Shown here: positions 25,974-36,798 of the stretch, in pieces | Numbering within the stretch: the first letter of the stretch is position 1 | Layout of the letters: each line of letters opens with the position of its first letter | Source: Anaerofilum hominis | GTDB taxonomy: Bacteria > Bacillota > Clostridia > Oscillospirales > Ruminococcaceae | Reading direction: 5' to 3' | DNA length: 64,000 nt | NCBI RefSeq assembly: GCF_014287275.1 | Contig: NZ_JACONZ010000002.1 | Location: forward strand, 124,001-188,000 | Translations under genes and position numbers: made by a program | The notes under the pieces: generated by a model | The model's database searches: none | What the model was told of the DNA's origin: nothing | What the model saw: the letters and a program-made list of their open reading frames with translations, nothing else

Positions 25974-27304
25974 CGCGATCCCCTCTCTTCCAGATGCGCA
26001 TACAGGTCAAAAACGTCGCTGTCATCGACCCGGACGCTGTAAAAGCCGCCCTCCTCCAGCGGGACGGAGGGGGAATCCACATATACCACCGCGTCGATCT
26101 CCGGCGCGTCCCCGCGGGAGCGGCAGACGTACAGGCCGGTCTCGTCGTCCAGCCCGTCGCAGATCACCTCCAGCAGCGCCCCGTGCCGGGCGGCCTGCTT
26201 CTCCGCCATCACGTTCGACTGGATCTCCATGATTCGTTCGGCCCGCGCCTCGCGCAGGTCCAGGGGCAGCTGCTCCATGCGGGCGGCGGGGGTGCCCTCC
26301 TCTTCCGAGTAGGCAAAGCAGCCCAGGCGGTCGAACTTTGCCTCTTTGACAAAGGCGCACAGTTCGTCAAACTGCTCTTCTGTCTCGCCGGGATAGCCGG
26401 CGATGAGAGTGGTGCGCAGGGTCAGCCCCGGCACCCCGGCGCGCAGCCGCCGGATGGCGGACAGCACGGTCTCCCGGTCCCCCCTGCGGTTCATCGAGCG
26501 CAGGATATCGCTGTTGATATGCTGGATGGGCAGGTCGAGATAGGGCAGCACCTTGCTGTTGCGGGCCATGGCGGCGATAAAGGCGTCGGTGACCCGCTCG
26601 GGATAGGCATAGAGCAGCCGGATCCAGCGGATGCCCTCCACCTGCTGCAGCGCATCCAGCAGCGGCGCGGCCAGGTTCTGGCCCAGATCGTCGCCGTAGG
26701 CGGTGATATCCTGGGCCACCACGATCAGCTCCCTGACCCCCTCGGAGGCCAGCCAGCGGGCCTCTTCCACCACGCTGTCCAGACTGCGGGAGCGCAGCGG
26801 CCCCCGGATGAGCGGGATGGCGCAGTAGGAGCAGCGGTTGTTGCAGCCCTCGGCGATCTTCAGGTAGGCGTAATGGCGCGGGGTGGAGACCACCCGTTTG
26901 CCCTCCAGCGGCAGTGCGGTCTTGGGGCCGTAGGCCTCCAGCTTTTCGCCCGCCAGCACCCGGCCCACCAGCGCGGTGATATCGCCGTTGCAGCCGATGC
27001 CCACCGTGGCGTCCACCTCGGGGATCTCTTTTTGGATCTCCTCCCGATAGCGCTCGGCCAGGCAGCCGGTGACCACCACTTTGGGGGGACGGCCGCCTTT
27101 TTTCAGTTCCACGGCCTCCAGAATGGTGTCGATGGCCTCCTGTTTGGCGCTCTCGATAAAGCCGCAGGTGTTGACGATGATCAGGTCGGCCCCGGCGGGA
27201 TCGGCGGTGGTGACGTGCCCGGCCGCCAGCAGCGCGTGGCACATGCGGTCGGCGTCCACCTGGTTTTTGGGGCAGCCCAGGGAAATAAATGCGATAGTTG
27301 CCAT
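25970..27304 (-). CDS. rimO: Ribosomal protein uS12 methylthiotransferase
   Basis: Radical-SAM enzyme that adds a methylthio group to an aspartate of ribosomal protein S12. 444 residues from ATG 27304, chosen because SLGCPKNQVD follows directly and AGAGG precedes it; the frame extends upstream into recX. Cys11, Cys47 and Cys81 bind the auxiliary cluster and CNNRCSYC (154-161) binds the SAM cluster. LIAGYPGETEEQFD and a C-terminal TRAM domain are present. Third gene of the recA operon. Confidence 0.95.
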   Translation of the reverse strand: MATIAFISLGCPKNQVDADRMCHALLAAGHVTTADPAGADLIIVNTCGFIESAKQEAIDTILEAVELKKGGRPPKVVVTGCLAERYREEIQKEIPEVDATVGIGCNGDITALVGRVLAGEKLEAYGPKTALPLEGKRVVSTPRHYAYLKIAEGCNNRCSYCAIPLIRGPLRSRSLDSVVEEARWLASEGVRELIVVAQDITAYGDDLGQNLAAPLLDALQQVEGIRWIRLLYAYPERVTDAFIAAMARNSKVLPYLDLPIQHINSDILRSMNRRGDRETVLSAIRRLRAGVPGLTLRTTLIAGYPGETEEQFDELCAFVKEAKFDRLGCFAYSEEEGTPAARMEQLPLDLREARAERIMEIQSNVMAEKQAARHGALLEVICDGLDDETGLYVCRSRGDAPEIDAVVYVDSPSVPLEEGGFYSVRVDDSDVFDLYAHLEERGSR

Positions 27305-27371
27305 TTGAAAAAACCTCTGTATGTATCGGGCCGGGGAAAACGGAAAGGGGCGGGATGCCCCGCCCCGTCGC

Positions 27372-28000
27372 TCAGTCCCCGGCGGTTTCTGGGTCGGAGA
27401 GGAACTCTGCCACGGCGGCCCGCGCTTCGCGGGCGGAAAACCCCCGCCGGGCCAGCGCCGCGACGACCTTTTCGGTCTCGCCCCGCGCAAGCCTGGACAG
27501 GTATTGCTTTTCGATCACCCCGCGGATGGCCCCGCCCTCGTCCTGCGGCAGGCCGGCCAGCGCATCCTCGACCAGCCCGCGGTCCAGGCCCAGCGCGAGC
27601 AGTTTCTGGCGGATCTCCCACAGGCTCTTGCGCTGGCCGTGCAGGTAGGCGGCGCGGCGGCGGGCAAATTCCGCGTCGTCCAGCAGGTCCAGGCGGGTCA
27701 TCTCGGCCACGGCCGCCGCTGCGGTGTGCTCGTCAAAGCTGCGGCACAGCTTGTCGTAAAGCTCGGCCGAACCGTAGGCGCGCAGGCTGAGAAAGGTGAG
27801 GGCTTTATCCTTGGCGCGGCGGGTGTCGCTGTTGCCGCGCAGGTCCTCGATCTCGGCCTCCGAGAGTTCGTCGCCCTCCGCCAAGCCGCTTTTGGCCAGC
27901 GTTTCAGCGTCCACCGAAAACAGGAATTCGCCGTCTGCGAAGATGGAAAAGCGGCCGCGGCGGGTGCGTTCGACGGCGGTGATGCGGTGTGTGGGGCCCA

Positions 28001-28001
<1 letters not shown>
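27372..28001 (-). CDS. recX: RecA regulator RecX
   Basis: Binds along the RecA filament and limits its activity. 209 residues with three-helix repeats: AKDKALTFLSLRAYGSAEL, LDLLDDAEFARRRAAYL and SLWEIRQKLLALGLDRGLV are the usual RecX blocks, preceded by an N-terminal extension of about 55 residues as in other Clostridia. ATG overlaps the recA stop by one base, so it is co-translated with its target. Confidence 0.92.
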
Positions 28002-29173
<1,172 letters not shown>

Positions 29174-29273
29174 AGTGGTACCTCCGTATCTTTCTGATCG
29201 CACCCGGCGCACCCGGCGCGCGTGGGTTTCAACTGGTCTGCACGGAAAAATGCAGATGCCTGCAATTCAATTC

Positions 29274-29302
29274 ATTATACTAAATTCTGCCCCGGAGCGC
29301 AA
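29274..29302 (-). promoter_or_regulatory. Promoter of recA
   Basis: On the minus strand TTGCGC (29302-29297), 17 bases, TATAAT (29279-29274). Confidence 0.7.
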
Positions 29303-29342
29303 GGAGTATGCGCGGCGGCCCGGCATTTGCGGCAAAGGGCAC

Positions 29343-29373
29343 AAAAGGGGGAAGAGGCTGGGCCTCTTCCCCC
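29343..29373 (-). terminator. Terminator after the amidohydrolase remnant
   Basis: GGGGGAAGAGGC / GCCTCTTCCCCC stem with a three-base loop, followed on the minus strand by TTTTG. Confidence 0.7.
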
Positions 29374-29398
29374 CGATGACGCGGCGCGCAGCCGCTTT

Positions 29399-29560
29399 TC
29401 AGCTTATCGGGCCGCCCAGGATCTGCCGTATACGGCGCTGGCGGCGCGCTGCCCCCTCGGCCAGGACCTCGGCCTCGTCGGCCGATTTGAGCCGGCGCCC
29501 CTCCGCCAGCACTTTGCCCGCCACCCACACGGTGTCCACGCCGTTGCGGAAAAAGCCCCT
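29399..29560 (-). pseudogene. C-terminal remnant of a metal-dependent amidohydrolase
   Basis: About 53 codons reading NGVDTVWVAGKVLAEGRRLK and ADEAEVLAEGAARRQRRIRQ before a stop. This resembles the last strand and helix of SsnA/MtaD/guanine-deaminase-type amidohydrolases, where V-x-V-x-G-K-V is the returning beta strand. The catalytic barrel that should precede it is missing: the neighbour upstream is an intact lipoprotein gene. The gene's own terminator is still present downstream. A deletion probably removed the 5' part. Confidence 0.55.
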
Positions 29561-29581
29561 TTTTTGCGTGCAGAACAACAC

Positions 29582-29607
29582 AGGGCCGCCCCTGCAGGGG
29601 CGGCCCT
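29582..29607 (-). terminator. Likely terminator of the foldase-like lipoprotein gene
   Basis: Perfect 13-bp inverted repeat without a loop base (AGGGCCGCCCCTG and its complement). The following tract on the minus strand is only moderately T-rich (GTGTTGTTCT). Confidence 0.5.
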
Positions 29608-29612
29608 GACCG

Positions 29613-30692
29613 TCACTCCCCGCCCAGTGGGGCGGAGGAGGGGGCTTCGGTGGGAGCGGGGGCGCTGAGATCCAGCTTTCTGGGGTCATACCAGGCCACG
29701 GCCTTTTCGTCCGCGACCACATCGTAGGCGTCCCAGACCTGGCTGCAGGCCGCGTCAAAGTCCTCGCCGCGCATGGTGGCCAGCACCGAGGGGCGCAGGT
29801 CCTGAAAGGCCTGTTCGGTCTCGTAGTTGGGCAGGCGGTGAAAGAGCACGGTCACCTTCTCGTCGGCATAGCTGCCGAAGCCGCCGACCCCCACGGCCTC
29901 TGCCTTTTGGGCGAGCGCCTCTGTAAAAGCGTTGCCGGTGCCGTCCAGCGTGAGGTAGGAGGAGGAGACGAAATTGTCCGCGGAGGAGAGGTCGGGCACC
30001 GTGAAGCCGCCCAGCGCAAAACTGGCGGCCACCGCCCCGGCGCACACCTGCACAAAACCAGCGTCCCCGCCGGGGGCGGCCAGCTCGTCCAGCGCCTGCT
30101 CCGCAAGGCGGTCCACCGCCCGCAGGTCCTCTTCGTCCAGCGGCGCGCCGTCCGAGTCGATGCGCGGCAGCTGGGTGTACTCGATAAAGACAAAGTGATC
30201 TTCCAGATAGGCCTTGACCTGTTCGTCCGTGAGATCGGCGCAGTAGGCCTCAAACAGCTTGCGCCCCTTGGCGTTGCAGAGCTGGTATTGGCGGTATACG
30301 TCCTCGTCCACGCCGTTTTTTTCATACACGGCGTGGGCGGAGGCCCAGGCGCTGCCGGTCTGTTCCTCCAGCAGGGCGCGCTCCTCTTTGGTGAAAGACA
30401 GGCCCTGGGCGTCGAATTCCAGCTCATAATAGCGCCGCGCGCGCAGCAGCGAGACCGTGGTGTCGTAGATCCAGTCGGTGGCCGTCACGCCGCCGATGGT
30501 GTCGCTGAGGGAGGAAACGCGCTGGGAGGCCTGCACATAAGCCTGCATCTGATACATGCGGTAGACCGCAGGGGAAACAGCCTCCCCGTCCACCGTGAGC
30601 ACACTGTCGAACTGCTTTTCGCCGCAGCCGGACAAAAGCCCTGCCAGAAGCAGCAGGGCCGCAGAGGACGCGGCGAGCCTTTTCAGTTTCAA
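29613..30692 (-). CDS. PrsA/SurA-like foldase lipoprotein
   Basis: 359 residues. Lipobox LLSGC (Cys23) anchors it outside. The N-terminal half has the SurA-N helical pattern (VDGEAVSPAVYRMYQM, then long helices with KEERALLEEQ), and the DLTDEQVKAYLEDHFVFIEY segment leads into a region where PrsA carries a parvulin domain. A clear parvulin signature is not visible, so it may be a chaperone without isomerase activity. The start is TTG at 30692 with GGAG about ten bases upstream. The C-terminus is Pro/Ser-rich. Confidence 0.75.
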   Translation of the reverse strand: MKLKRLAASSAALLLLAGLLSGCGEKQFDSVLTVDGEAVSPAVYRMYQMQAYVQASQRVSSLSDTIGGVTATDWIYDTTVSLLRARRYYELEFDAQGLSFTKEERALLEEQTGSAWASAHAVYEKNGVDEDVYRQYQLCNAKGRKLFEAYCADLTDEQVKAYLEDHFVFIEYTQLPRIDSDGAPLDEEDLRAVDRLAEQALDELAAPGGDAGFVQVCAGAVAASFALGGFTVPDLSSADNFVSSSYLTLDGTGNAFTEALAQKAEAVGVGGFGSYADEKVTVLFHRLPNYETEQAFQDLRPSVLATMRGEDFDAACSQVWDAYDVVADEKAVAWYDPRKLDLSAPAPTEAPSSAPLGGE

Positions 30693-30741
30693 GTGGGATC
30701 AACTCCATACATTGGTAACAAAATGGTTACACAGCAATTCC

Positions 30742-30770
30742 ATTATAGAGAAAATCCACAGATTTGTAAA
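30742..30770 (-). promoter_or_regulatory. Promoter of the foldase-like lipoprotein gene
   Basis: On the minus strand TTTACA (30770-30765), 17 bases, TATAAT (30747-30742). A second, extended -10 (TGTTATAAT) lies just upstream at 30794-30786. Confidence 0.8.
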
Positions 30771-30956
30771 GGGAAGCGGCTGTAAATTATAACATATTTT
30801 ACAGAGAATGGCTTTGAGAACGGTCTCGGGTCAAAAACTGGGGCCGCCGTGCCGCGGGTCCCGGCGCTGGTACTCCACTGCGCTGCTGTCCGCGCCAGCG
30901 GTTTTTTCTGCCGGCGCGCGGCGCGCCGCGGCGTCCCCCCGTAGGAAAACGCGCGC

Positions 30957-31626
30957 TCAGCGGGCGGCCGGTCGGAGCAATTCCTGCCGGAGCCGCTGCT
31001 CCGCTTTGTCCAGATCAAGATCGCACAGCAGCGGCAAAAAATCCAGTAATTTTTCCGGTTCAAAATCCCACCATTTTAATTGCAGCAAGGTACGGATCAA
31101 ATCCTCGTTAAATCTTTTTTTTATCAGTTGGGCGGGGTTGCCGCCGGCTACGCTGTAAGGGGGGACGTCCCTGGTCACCACAGAATAGGCCCCAATGACA
31201 GAACCGTCGCCGATATGGACGCCCGGCAGGATCACACTTTCCCGGCCGATCCACACGTCATTGCCGATGACGATGTCCCCCTTGAAAGGAAGCTGGGAAA
31301 GGTGCGCGGGTGTGCGCTCTTCCCATGCTCCGCCAAAAACATGAAACGGATAGGTCGTAACGCTGCCGGTCCGATGATTTGCGGGCCCCATGATGAACTT
31401 CGTCCCTGAAGCGATCGCGCAGAACTTTCCGATGATCAATCTGTCTCCGAACTCCGGATAATTGAAAAGGATATTATTCCTCTCAAAATCTGTGGGTTTT
31501 TTGTCATCGTCATAGTAGGTATAATCCCCGATGACGATATTGGGGGCTTTGACCACATTTTTCAAAAAACAGGACGTTTTATATTCATTGGGAAAAATTG
31601 CGTTGGGGTCGGGGGATGGCTTTCAT
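30957..31626 (-). pseudogene. Xenobiotic O-acetyltransferase (Vat/CatB type), frameshifted near its start
   Basis: Hexapeptide-repeat acetyltransferase of the streptogramin/chloramphenicol (XAT) group: VIGDYTYYDD, IGKFCAIASGTKFIMG, NHRTGSVTTYPF, GNDVWIGRESVILPG and GAYSVVTRDVPPYSVAGGNP, with the catalytic His in NHR. GGAGG followed eight bases later by ATG at 31626 gives the true start, but the frame stops after 13 codons. Removing one C from the CCCCC run (31615-31611) restores IPDPNAIFPNEY and joins the long frame, exactly the family N-terminus. So there is a +1 frameshift in a homopolymer: a real mutation, a phase-variable tract, or a sequencing error. The frame also allows a TTG start at 31565, which would lack about 20 residues. 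Confidence 0.8.
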
Positions 31627-32228
31627 TTTCAGTTCCTCCGTTGTATTTTTAGTCTCACTTCCTTTCTCCCGCAGGATGCAGTGGCGACCGCCCTTTTTCT
31701 TCGGATCTCTTTCATGTTATCACCTGTCAAGTCATATTCCGTCGGGCATACTTTTTCTCTGGGACGAGCCGATTTCCCGTTTTTTCATTCTATTCTTCCG
31801 CCGGTTGTCTGTCAAATAAGGACCGTATGCTGCCCATATCTTTGCACCGAGCAGTATTTTTAGTTCGGTCCTGCTCCGGTGGCCTGCGGCGCGCGCCCTG
31901 CCGGCAGGACGCGCACCCGGGCCTGGGCCGCCCAGCCCGCCGTATTGCCGAAATGCGCGGCCGGGGGGCGTAGGCAGGGGCCGCGCCCAGCAGGGCGGCG
32001 GCCAACAGTATGCGCGGCGGCCGGGACAACGGCAAACGCTTTCAAACAAAGTTTGCCCGTGACAAACCTGCCGCACCGGCCGCTGAGCAGAGGGACCGAA
32101 AGCGATCTGCGGCGCCGACCGCCGATGCGGGCAGAGGAGACCTGATTTTTTGGGGCTTGAGACGGCCGAGAAAGCGCTGTTTTCGGTTTTTGACGCGCTT
32201 TGCCCGGTCGAAAATTTTGCGGGCAGGA
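31627..32228. other. Gene-poor spacer
   Basis: Upstream of the acetyltransferase and downstream of mfd's terminator. The first 240 bases are less GC-rich and should hold the acetyltransferase promoter; no clear -35/-10 pair was found. The rest is GC-rich with no supported gene. Confidence 0.4.
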
Positions 32229-32258
32229 GAAAAAACGCGGCGCCTGCCGGCGCCGCGT
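32229..32258 (-). terminator. Terminator of the glmU-like/prs/pth/VIT/mfd operon
   Basis: ACGCGGCGCC (32235-32244) pairs with GGCGCCGCGT (32249-32258), followed on the minus strand by TTTTTTCTCC. Confidence 0.85.
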
Positions 32259-32391
32259 CAAAAAATTCCCGTTTCTTTTTTCAGCCCGCGCTGTCCCCAA
32301 GGGCAGCGACCTGGACGAAAGCAGTTATATATTCTGCAAAGACGTTTTAATCCACGCTGCCCAGCTCACGCATGGTGCTGACGTCCAGGTT

Positions 32392-35300
32392 TCAATCCTG
32401 TCCCTCCGCGCTGTCCAGCGCGTCGAAGACGCGGCGCATGACCTCCACCGGCTTTTCTCCCTGGCGCACCCGCACCGACAGGTAGGGCTTGGCGCTGCGG
32501 TTGACGGATACCCGGCCGGGCAGCGCGCGCAGCAGGGGCGCCAGGTCCCGCCGGGGCAGCACGTCGGAGTACATCAGCAGCGCGTCCTGCCGCTGGCCGA
32601 TCTCGTAGATGCCCAGCTTTGCGGCCACGATGCGGATCAGCGAGATATCCACCAGGCCGCGCGCCGCGGGGGGCGGCTCGCCGTAGCGGTCGTCCAGCTC
32701 TTCCAATACGTCGTCCGCATCGCCCTGGGTCTCGATGGCGGCGATGCGCTTATAGGCCTCGATGCGTCCGGCTGCGTCCGGGATATAACTCTCGGGGATA
32801 TAGGCGTCCACCGTCACGTCGATCAGGCAGTCGCTCTTGTCCGGCGGGGCGGCTTCGCCCTTGAGGGAAGCCACAGCCTGGTTCAGCAGCTTGACATACA
32901 TGTCATAGCCCACCGCGTCCATATGGCCGTGCTGGCTCTGTCCCAGCAGGTTGCCTGCGCCGCGGATCTGCAGGTCGCGCATGGCGATGCGGAACCCGCT
33001 GCCGAAAGCGGTGAACTCGCGGATGGCGGACAGCCGCTTTGCCGCCACGTCGGTGAGCACCTTGGAGGGCCTGAAGGTGAAGTAGGCGTAGGCCTTGCGG
33101 CCGCTGCGTCCCACCCGGCCGCGGATCTGATAGAGCTGCGCCAGCCCCATGCGGTCGGCATCCTCGATGATCAGGGTGTTGCAGTTGCGCACGTCCACGC
33201 CGGTCTCGATGATGGTGGTGCAGACCAGCACGTCGATGGCGCCGTCCAGCAGCGCCTGCCAGACCGTGGAGAGCTGCTCCTCGGTCATCTTGCCGTGGGC
33301 GGTGGCGATGCGCGCGCCCGGCGCCATTTTTGCGACCCGCGCCGCGCAGGCCTCGATGGTCTCCACCCGATTGTACAGATAATAGACCTGGCCGCCCCGG
33401 GCAAGCTCGCGGGTGATGGCCTGTTCCAGCACGCCCTCGTCGTACTCCAGCACAAAGGTCTCCACGGGCTGGCGCTCAAAGGGCGGCTGCTCGATGGTGC
33501 TCATGTCCCGGATGCCGCTCATGGCCATATTCAGGGTGCGGGGGATGGGGGTGGCCGAGAGGGTCAGCACGTCCACGCCGGGGAAATTCTCTTTCAGCTT
33601 TTCCTTGTGCTTGACGCCGAAGCGCTGTTCCTCATCCACGATGATGAGCCCCAGGTCCTTGAAATGCACGTCTTTCTGCAGCAGGCGGTGGGTGCCGACC
33701 ACAATGTCCACCGTGCCCTCCCGCAGGCCCCGCAGTGCGTCCTTGATCTGCTTGGGGGTGCGGAAGCGGGAGAGCATGGCCGCCTTGACGGGGTAAGCCT
33801 CCATGCGCTGCAGGATGGTGTTGAAGTGCTGCCAGGCCAGGATGGTGGTGGGCACCAGGATCGCCACCTGCTTGCCCCCCATGATGGCCTTGAACGCCGC
33901 GCGCAGCGCCACCTCGGTTTTGCCCACGCCCACGTCCCCGCAGAGCAGCCGGTCCATGGGCCAGGGGCGCTCCATGTCTTTTTTGATCTCAGAGGCCGAG
34001 GTCAGCTGGTCGTCGGTCTCCTCGTACTCAAAGCGGGCCTCAAAATCCCGCTGCCAGTCGCCGTCCCCGGGGAAAGCGAACCCCTTTGCCGTCTTGCGGC
34101 GGGCGTAAAGCGCCAGCAGGTCTTTCGCCATCTCCTCGGTGGCTTTTTTGACGCGGGTCTTGGTCTTGGCCCACTCGCCGCCGCCCAGCTTTGCCAGCTT
34201 TACCTTTTCGCCGTCGCCCGGCGCGGTGTAGCGGCTGATCAGGTCCAGCTGGGTGACCGGCACGAACAGGGTGTCCGCGCCCGCGTATTGGATCTTGATA
34301 TAATCCTTGACGACCCCCTGCAGGTCCAGCCGCTCGATGGAGGTGTACACGCCGATGCCGTGGTTCTGATGCACCACATAGTCGCCGGGCTTGAGATCCT
34401 CCAGGCTGGAAAGGCCTTTCGCCTTTTTGCGGCGCGGTTTCTGATCCTCCACTTTCTGGCGGCGGGAGGTGATGAGGGCAAACTTGGCGAACGGGTAGTC
34501 GGTGCCCGCCGACAGATGCCCGGGCAGCACCGCCACCGCGCCCGCGGTGGGCACCGGATCGCCCTTGGCCGCCACCGCCGTCAGCCCGGCGGCGGACAGG
34601 TCCCGCGCCAGGGCGTCGGCGGCGCGCCGGGTGCCGGCCAGCACGGCGCAGAAATAACCGGCGGCCCTGTAGTTCTGCAGGTCCTCCACCAGCGATCTCA
34701 CCTCGCCTCCCCAGGCGGGCAGGGCGTGGGCGGTCACACTGACCAGCTCTTTGGGCTGAAAATCCGGCAGGGTGCGGGAAAAGTTTTCGCACACCACGGC
34801 GGGGGACTTGTCCGCCCGGCGCAGCAGTTCGTCGTAGTCCTCGTAAAAATGCGCCAGCTCGGCGGTGAGCACCTGCTGTTCCAGCAGGGCTTTCAGCTCT
34901 TCCCCGGTGCGGAAAGCCAAAGCCCGCGCGGCCTCCCGCACGGCGCTGGGTTCCTCAAAAAAGAAGAGCGGGTCTTTGAAGTAATCCAGCGCGGTCACCG
35001 GCTGCGGGTAGCGCAGGGCAAGGTATTTGTCCATGTGTTCCGGCAGGGCCCCGGCGTCCAAAAGGGCCAGATCCTCGGCCATCACGCTTTCAAGCCGGGC
35101 CTTTTTCGCCCCCTTGAGGCGGTCCGCGGCGTCCCGCAGCAGGCCGGCGGCCTCCGCGGGGTCCGAGAACAGCACCTCCCTTGCGGGGGAGACGTAGACC
35201 TTTTTCAGCTGCACCTCGCGGCGCTGGGTCAGCAGATCAAAGCCGGACATGGTGTCCACCACATCCCCCCAGAACTCGACACGGGCGGGGCGGTCCATGT

Positions 35301-35847
35301 CGGGCGGATAGAGATCGACGATGCCGCCGCGCACGCTGAACTGTCCCGGGCCCTCCACCTTGTCCCGCCGGTGGTACCCGGCCGAGACCAGGCGGGCCAC
35401 CAGCTCCTGCTGTTTGAAGGTCTGGCCCTCTTTAAGGGTCAGGGTGTTGGCCTCAAAATCGGCCCGGGGCATGGTGAGCTGCAGGGCCCCCTCCAGCGGG
35501 GCGGCCAGCAGGTTGCAGCGGCCGCCCACGATGCTGCCCAGCACCGCGATGCGCCGGTACTCAAATTCCCGGCTCTGGCCCAGGGTGGGGCGCAGGGCAA
35601 AATCGCGCGCCGGGCACACGGCGCTGCGCGCGCCGAAAAAGGCCGCGTCGGCGGCAAAGCGGGTGGCCGCGGCCTCGCCCGCGGTCAGCACCACGGCGGG
35701 GCGGCCCAGGTCCGCGGCCAGCGCGGCGGCGGTCTGGGCGCGGGCGGCGGGCGGCAGGCCGAAAAGCGCCACCGGCGAACGGCCGCCGGCCAGCGCTTCT
35801 CTCAGGCGCCGGTATTCATTTGTTTGTCGCAGGGCTTCTTCCAGCAT
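32392..35847 (-). CDS. mfd: Transcription-repair coupling factor
   Basis: Removes RNA polymerase stalled at DNA damage and recruits UvrA. 1151 residues, full length. Order: UvrB-homology region (1-300), RNA polymerase-interacting Tudor-like domain (LKPGDYVVHQNHGIGVY), DEAD-type translocase (GDVGVGKTEVA Walker A, VDEEQRFG box), second RecA fold with ATAHGKMTEEQL, QIRGRVGRSGRKAY box VI, GAGNLLGQSQHGHM, and the C-terminal D7 domain. Last gene of its operon; pth-mfd is a common Firmicute order, here with the VIT gene inserted between them. Confidence 0.97.
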   Translation of the reverse strand: MLEEALRQTNEYRRLREALAGGRSPVALFGLPPAARAQTAAALAADLGRPAVVLTAGEAAATRFAADAAFFGARSAVCPARDFALRPTLGQSREFEYRRIAVLGSIVGGRCNLLAAPLEGALQLTMPRADFEANTLTLKEGQTFKQQELVARLVSAGYHRRDKVEGPGQFSVRGGIVDLYPPDMDRPARVEFWGDVVDTMSGFDLLTQRREVQLKKVYVSPAREVLFSDPAEAAGLLRDAADRLKGAKKARLESVMAEDLALLDAGALPEHMDKYLALRYPQPVTALDYFKDPLFFFEEPSAVREAARALAFRTGEELKALLEQQVLTAELAHFYEDYDELLRRADKSPAVVCENFSRTLPDFQPKELVSVTAHALPAWGGEVRSLVEDLQNYRAAGYFCAVLAGTRRAADALARDLSAAGLTAVAAKGDPVPTAGAVAVLPGHLSAGTDYPFAKFALITSRRQKVEDQKPRRKKAKGLSSLEDLKPGDYVVHQNHGIGVYTSIERLDLQGVVKDYIKIQYAGADTLFVPVTQLDLISRYTAPGDGEKVKLAKLGGGEWAKTKTRVKKATEEMAKDLLALYARRKTAKGFAFPGDGDWQRDFEARFEYEETDDQLTSASEIKKDMERPWPMDRLLCGDVGVGKTEVALRAAFKAIMGGKQVAILVPTTILAWQHFNTILQRMEAYPVKAAMLSRFRTPKQIKDALRGLREGTVDIVVGTHRLLQKDVHFKDLGLIIVDEEQRFGVKHKEKLKENFPGVDVLTLSATPIPRTLNMAMSGIRDMSTIEQPPFERQPVETFVLEYDEGVLEQAITRELARGGQVYYLYNRVETIEACAARVAKMAPGARIATAHGKMTEEQLSTVWQALLDGAIDVLVCTTIIETGVDVRNCNTLIIEDADRMGLAQLYQIRGRVGRSGRKAYAYFTFRPSKVLTDVAAKRLSAIREFTAFGSGFRIAMRDLQIRGAGNLLGQSQHGHMDAVGYDMYVKLLNQAVASLKGEAAPPDKSDCLIDVTVDAYIPESYIPDAAGRIEAYKRIAAIETQGDADDVLEELDDRYGEPPPAARGLVDISLIRIVAAKLGIYEIGQRQDALLMYSDVLPRRDLAPLLRALPGRVSVNRSAKPYLSVRVRQGEKPVEVMRRVFDALDSAEGQD

Positions 35848-35895
35848 GGCAGTATCGTTTCCTCACAGGGTGGATGGGGCGCGGCGAAAGGCGGT

Positions 35896-36798
35896 TCAGA
35901 CGTCGATGCCAAGGCATTGCTTGACGATGAGCCCGATGATGAACGAGATCACCGCCACGCCCAGGCTGATGGAGGCCATCTCGGTAAAGCGGCGGCGGAA
36001 CGCCAGCCCCTGGGCCACCGAAACGTAATAGGTGAAGCCGGCGATGATGAGCACTACCGTCAGCAGCATGATGAGCAGGGACACCAGATAGGCCCCGGCG
36101 GGCAGCAGCAGATAGGGCAGCACCAACAGGGTCACGGTGATGAGATAGGCGATGCCGGTGTACACGCAGGACTTCAAAGCGTCGGGCCGCCCCTCGCTGC
36201 GCGCGGAGAGATACTCGCTGGACGCCATCGACAGGGTGGCCGAGGCCCCGGTGATCAGGCCGGAGAGCGCGACCAGCTTGTTGTTCTGCATGGCGAAAGT
36301 GAGGCCCGCCAGGGTGCCGGTCAGCTCCACCAGCGCATCGTTGAGCCCCAGCACCATACTGCCCACATAGTGCAGGCGCTCCTCGTCCAGCATCGCCAGC
36401 AGCTCCTGCTCGTGGCGCTCCTCGTCGGCGCAAATGCGTTCCGCCTCCGGCACCTCGGCAAACAGGCGGCCATAGGTCTTTTGGGCGCTCTCCTCGCCGT
36501 TTTCCATCTTTTTCATGGCAAACGTAAATCCAAAGATGCGGGCCAGCAGCACGGTGCGGCGCACCTTGTGCAGGTCCGGCTTTGCCTCAAAGCCGGTATA
36601 GCTTTTCCAGATGGCGGCATGGCGGCGCTCTTCCTCGCCCACACGGCGCAGCACGGCCGCGTTTTCCGGCGACCTTTTTTCTATGATGTCGGCCACCCGG
36701 GTATAGATGAGGTGTTCGGTCAGCTCGCCCACCTGCATTTTTTGGAGCAGCTTCAGGGTCTGGGAAGAGAGCTTTTTGCTGATCTCAGCAGCGGACAT
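35896..36798 (-). CDS. Rubrerythrin-like/VIT (CCC1) fusion, probable Fe/Mn transporter
   Basis: 300 residues. The N-terminal 140 residues are a ferritin-like domain with carboxylate/histidine pairs (GELTEH 24-29, EEERRH 55-60, DEERHEQ 125-131). The C-terminal half is a VIT1/CCC1 membrane domain with five helices (MVLGLNDALVELTGTLAG, then GLITGASATLSMASSEYLS, the metal-binding loop). VIT proteins carry iron or manganese out of the cytosol; the ferritin-like part may sense or hand over Fe(II). GGTAATC precedes the ATG weakly. It interrupts the usual pth-mfd pair. Confidence 0.9.
   Translation of the reverse strand: MSAAEISKKLSSQTLKLLQKMQVGELTEHLIYTRVADIIEKRSPENAAVLRRVGEEERRHAAIWKSYTGFEAKPDLHKVRRTVLLARIFGFTFAMKKMENGEESAQKTYGRLFAEVPEAERICADEERHEQELLAMLDEERLHYVGSMVLGLNDALVELTGTLAGLTFAMQNNKLVALSGLITGASATLSMASSEYLSARSEGRPDALKSCVYTGIAYLITVTLLVLPYLLLPAGAYLVSLLIMLLTVVLIIAGFTYYVSVAQGLAFRRRFTEMASISLGVAVISFIIGLIVKQCLGIDV

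Noticed and set aside
29174..29300. LexA (SOS) box at recA
   Set aside because: I looked for a CGAAC-N4-GTTCG-like dyad near the promoter and found none.
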